Assembly: GCA_023231475.1 (NCBI GenBank)
Contig: JALJEE010002753.1
Coordinates: forward strand, 1 to 37,770
Length of the DNA: 37,770 nt
DNA from: Seison nebaliae
Lineage: Eukaryota > Rotifera > Pararotatoria > Seisonacea > Seisonidae
Reading direction: 5' to 3'
Below, one piece after another: positions 34,585 to 37,770 of this stretch. Numbering within the stretch: position 1 is the first letter of the stretch; each line of letters begins with the position of its first letter. Both the position numbers and the translations under genes were made by a program. The notes beneath the pieces were generated by a model that was not told the origin of the DNA, made no database searches, and saw only the letters and a program-made list of their open reading frames with translations.

Positions 34585-35083
34585 ATTCCATAAAGTTTCC
34601 ATCCGTCCAAAACTATATTCTAAATAATTCATCGAAAAAACTTTTATTTTTCATTTAATTTCCATTTAAGTTTCTTTAACAGATCGTTTTAATTAAATTG
34701 TGTTGTATAAAATTTTGTGAATAATTTTCTCAAAAAGAAAATAAATTTTTGCAATTTCTACAATTTTAACTTTAAACTTTTCAATTTCTTAAAATTAACT
34801 TCAAATTCTTTATTTCCTCAAAAATTAAAATATAATTTAATAAATTTTTAAAAAATTAAAAATCAGAAAAATTTAGATAAAAATTCTCACAAATTTTCAA
34901 AATCAAGATAATCAAAGATTTAAATTGTAAAAATTTTTAAATTTAGTCATTGTAATTAAAAGAAGAATGAGAAATTAGAAGAATCGAATGAGAATGTTTT
35001 TAAAAATGATTTGTAATTGAATCGAGAGCTGATAAAAGATTTTGATTCAAAAATAAAAGAAGGAAATAAATTTTTCTTTTATC
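34585..35083. other. intergenic region, Dicer-like gene to SCOT
   Basis: About 500 very A/T-rich bases. AATAAA at 34740-34745 (156 bases after the Dicer-like stop) is the likely poly(A) signal. The rest is degenerate runs of A and T, presumably with the SCOT promoter; no gene seen. Confidence 0.55.
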
Positions 35084-36941
35084 ATGTTTATTCGTAAGAT
35101 TACATCATCCTTCAACAAACCGTTACTTCGTCAACATCAACAACGAAGATTACTTTCATTATCGTCGTTGTTAAATATAAAATTTTATGATTCGGCAACA
35201 TCGGCAATTGATGATATTCCATCCAATTCTAAATTATTAGTGGGTGGATTCGGTGTTTGTGGAACGCCAAATGAATTATTGAAAGCTTTATCGAGTAAAC
35301 GTCATATAAACAATTTGACGGTTGTATCGAATAATTGTGGTTTACAAGATTTCGGTTTGGGACTTCTACTTAATGAACGACAAGTTCTTTTTTGAAATTT
35401 TGTTAATTTAAAATTTTTCTAAAAATCTCAGATAAAACGAATGATTTCTTCTTATGTTGGAGAGAATGCAGAATTCGAACGTCAATATCTTTCCGGTGAA
35501 TTAGAAGTGGAATTGACACCACAAGTTTATTTGAATCTTTTTCAAAAATTTTTCAATCGAAATTTCCAGGGAACTTTAGCGGAGAAAGTGAGAGCTGGTG
35601 GTGCTGGTATTCCAGCCTTCTTTACAACGACTGGTGTAAATACTTTGATACATGAAGGTGGTGCTCCAATTAAATATAACGACAAAGGAGAAATTACTGT
35701 GAAAAGTAAAAAACGAGAAGCAAGAACATTCAATGGAAGAGAATATATCATGGAGGAATCAATAACAGCTGATTACGCTTTAATTAAAGCATGGAAATGT
35801 GATAAATTGGGAAATTTAGTATTTAGGAAAACAGCAAATAATTTCAATCAAGCAATGAGCAAAGCAGCGAAAACAACGATCGTGGAAGTAGAGGAAATAG
35901 TGGAAGCAGGAGAATTACCATCTGGTGCCATTCATGTTCCATCAGTTTACGTTCAACGCATTTATAAAGGAAAAGATTATTCGAAAAAACGAATCGAAGT
36001 TAAAATTGTTTTAAATTAGAATGAAAATTATGAAATTTCTCTAAAAGAAAGTGAGAAATTTTGATCCGAATGAAAGTTCAATGATTAAAGACAAAAGAAG
36101 AGATAGAATCATTCGTCGAGCAGCATTAGAATTCACTGATGGAATGTATGGTTAATATTTTCACGAGAATTTTAGAAAATTTTAAATTCGAATAGCAAAT
36201 TTGGGAATTGGTCTCCCGACCAAAGTGGCAAATTATATTCCGAAAGATATTTCCGTTTATCTCCAAAGTGAAAATGGAGTTTTGGGTCTGGTTATTTTCC
36301 ATTTTCCATTCGATTAAATGTATATTCTTCAGGATAATTATCCTTTGAAAGGAGAAGAAGATGCTGATCTGATTAATGCAGGAAAAGAAACAGTAACTGT
36401 TCGAGTTGGTGCTGCATATTTTGGAAGTGATGATTCATTTGCAATGATTCGTGGGTTCTCAATTGACTAAAATATCTTTAAATAATTATTCGTATTTAGT
36501 GGCCATATCAATATGACGATGTTGGGAGCGATGCAAGTGAATGAATTTGGTGATCTCTCCAATTGGATGATTCCAGTTTAAATCTAAAAAAAATTTTTCA
36601 AATTTTTCAAATTGTATTCTTAAAAATATTAGAAAATTATGGTGAAAGGAATGGGTGGTGCCATGGATTTAGTAGGTGCTGCTAGTACGAAGGTCATCGT
36701 TGTCATGGAACATACGACGAAGAAAGGTGGAGCGAAGATCTTAAAGAAATGTCAACTTCCATTGACTGGAAAACGAGTTGTAGATAAAATTATTACCGAT
36801 ATGGCAGTTTTTGAAGTAGATAGTACGAATGGTCTCTTATTGACGGAGATCTCTTCAGATACATCAGTCGATGAGGTGAAGAAAGTAACTGAATGCCAAT
36901 TCACAACGTCACCGAACTTAATTCCAATGAAACAAATTTGA
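35084..36941 (+). CDS. OXCT1: succinyl-CoA:3-ketoacid CoA transferase, mitochondrial (SCOT)
   Basis: Mitochondrial matrix enzyme that moves CoA from succinyl-CoA to acetoacetate, the committed step of ketone-body use. Exons: 35084-35383, 35432-35524, 35570-35998, 36048-36150, 36196-36290, 36333-36454, 36500-36575, 36633-36941; 1527 nt, 508 aa (human OXCT1 is 520). Introns are 42-57 bp. The Arg/Ser/Leu-rich start ([20 protein letters not shown]) fits a mitochondrial presequence. Alpha-half motifs: [35 protein letters not shown] and [12 protein letters not shown]. Beta-half motifs: [21 protein letters not shown] with catalytic Glu334, [19 protein letters not shown] and [12 protein letters not shown]. 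The 45-bp intron 2 (35525-35569) has no in-frame stop, so unspliced RNA stays open. AATAAA at 36990-36995. Confidence 0.96.
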
Positions 36942-37770
36942 ATTTGTAATGAAGTTTTTAGTTGATTAAGATTTCAATATTAATTTCAAAATAAACTTAT
37001 AAATATTTAGAGAAAATTTTATTTTCAAACAAAATTATAAATATTAAAAGAAAATTTTTTTTTTTCAAACAAAATCGAAATTGATTGAAGTATTCTTGAA
37101 ATTTTCTTCACTTCCTTTGGAATTGCAACAAAAACCGAAATTTATTGAGGTAGTTTAGTGTGGTTGTAACAGGAAATTGGTACAATTATCCTCCAATTCC
37201 ATTAGATAAATTGTATTCCAAATAGTCTTCGAATTGGTTCGGTGGTGGGACAATTCCCCCGAGGACAACCTTACTCGTCCATTTTTCCCTTGTCTAGCTG
37301 AGTGGTAGAAGAGGACCATGACATTCAAGACACTTGTATGTCCTCTTCCTTCCCTTTTGATCAATTTGTCGATCGGAACATCAATTCCGAATTGACCTAT
37401 AATAAAAATAAACATTTAAAAATTCACTGAATTTCACTATTCATTCCACGACTTTTATATTCGGATTGTGTACATTTGTGCGCTTAATTTTATTTATATA
37501 ATTAAATATATATTTCGAAAGTATTATGAGTTGTCATAATTTTATTGGTGGACGAATGGTAGAGTGCCACGTCATGTATAATTTCTAACGTATCTCCATC
37601 AACCCATTTCAATTACGTGTCCCAATAAAAAGTTCACAGTTTTACACAAAATTTTTAAGCAAAATAAACAAAATTTTATTTGGAGAAATGAAAGGAAAAT
37701 ATAAATGAGAATTGAACAAATGGTTAAATTAAATTAAATTCGGTGAGTAGTTATCATCACTTAAGATTAT
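36942..37770. other. right flank, non-coding
   Basis: Holds the SCOT poly(A) signal (36990-36995), two imperfect tandem copies of a 36-38 bp A/T-rich unit (about 37001-37076; shared core GAAAATTTT and TTTTCAAACAAAA), a repeated CGAAATT(G/T)ATTGA(A/G)GTA motif near 37076 and 37136, and a hairpin at 37308-37348. The 86-codon minus frame at 37155-37415 has no recognisable content. Confidence 0.5.
37308..37348 (+). other. structured hairpin next to an A-box-like motif
   Basis: GAAGAGGAC (37308-37316) pairs perfectly with GTCCTCTTC (37340-37348). Inside it CAAG (37326-37329) pairs with CTTG (37333-37336) around a 3-base loop. TAGCTGAGTGG just upstream (about 37295-37305) fits the polymerase III A-box consensus, but no B box and no cloverleaf were found. 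Function unknown. Confidence 0.4.

Noticed and set aside
37295-37348. A second tRNA gene
   Set aside because: Only an A-box-like stretch is present; no B box, acceptor stem or anticodon arm could be drawn.
1-37770. CRISPR array, bacterial operon or virus-like element
   Set aside because: No spaced direct repeats, no ribosome-binding-site pattern, and no reverse transcriptase, integrase, capsid or envelope-like frame was seen.

Overview
The window looks like nuclear DNA of a small arthropod, most likely an acariform mite (astigmatid type, such as dust or mange mites). This rests on strongly A+T-rich sequence, metazoan genes with GT-AG introns of only about 42-62 bp, arthropod-type genes (small-optic-lobes calpain, GH18 chitinase, tau) and compact gene spacing. 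The species is inference. No virus-like element, LINE, SINE or complete DNA transposon was recognised.

Layout, left to right: tRNA-Arg(TCG) at 65-137; about 2.5 kb of non-coding DNA with a degenerate inverted-motif patch; a CAPN15/small-optic-lobes calpain (2671-5094, +); a 24-bp minisatellite; BBS9 (5946-9081, +, 12 exons); a tau/MAP2-family gene on the minus strand (14984 down to 9265) that converges on BBS9 and has a 3.9-kb first intron; a 5.7-kb gap with only weak exon-like pieces; a 14-exon membrane-receptor gene with class B (secretin/adhesion-like) features (20660-25647, +); a 2.3-kb gap with a perfect hairpin; a GH18 chitinase with a long Thr/Asn-rich tail (27985-30699, +); a single-exon Dicer-like double RNase III gene without a recognisable ATPase/helicase (30928-34584, +); the mitochondrial ketone-body enzyme SCOT/OXCT1 (35084-36941, +, 8 exons); and an 830-bp right flank with a structured hairpin.

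The exon models were built by hand. Each joins to an exact multiple of three without internal stops: calpain 789 aa, BBS9 873, tau 492, receptor 1449, chitinase 837, Dicer-like 1218, SCOT 508. The neighbours do not form an evident pathway. The most interesting locus is the Dicer-like gene: both RNase III centres keep all their acidic residues, while the N-terminal helicase half is missing or eroded and the gene has no intron.
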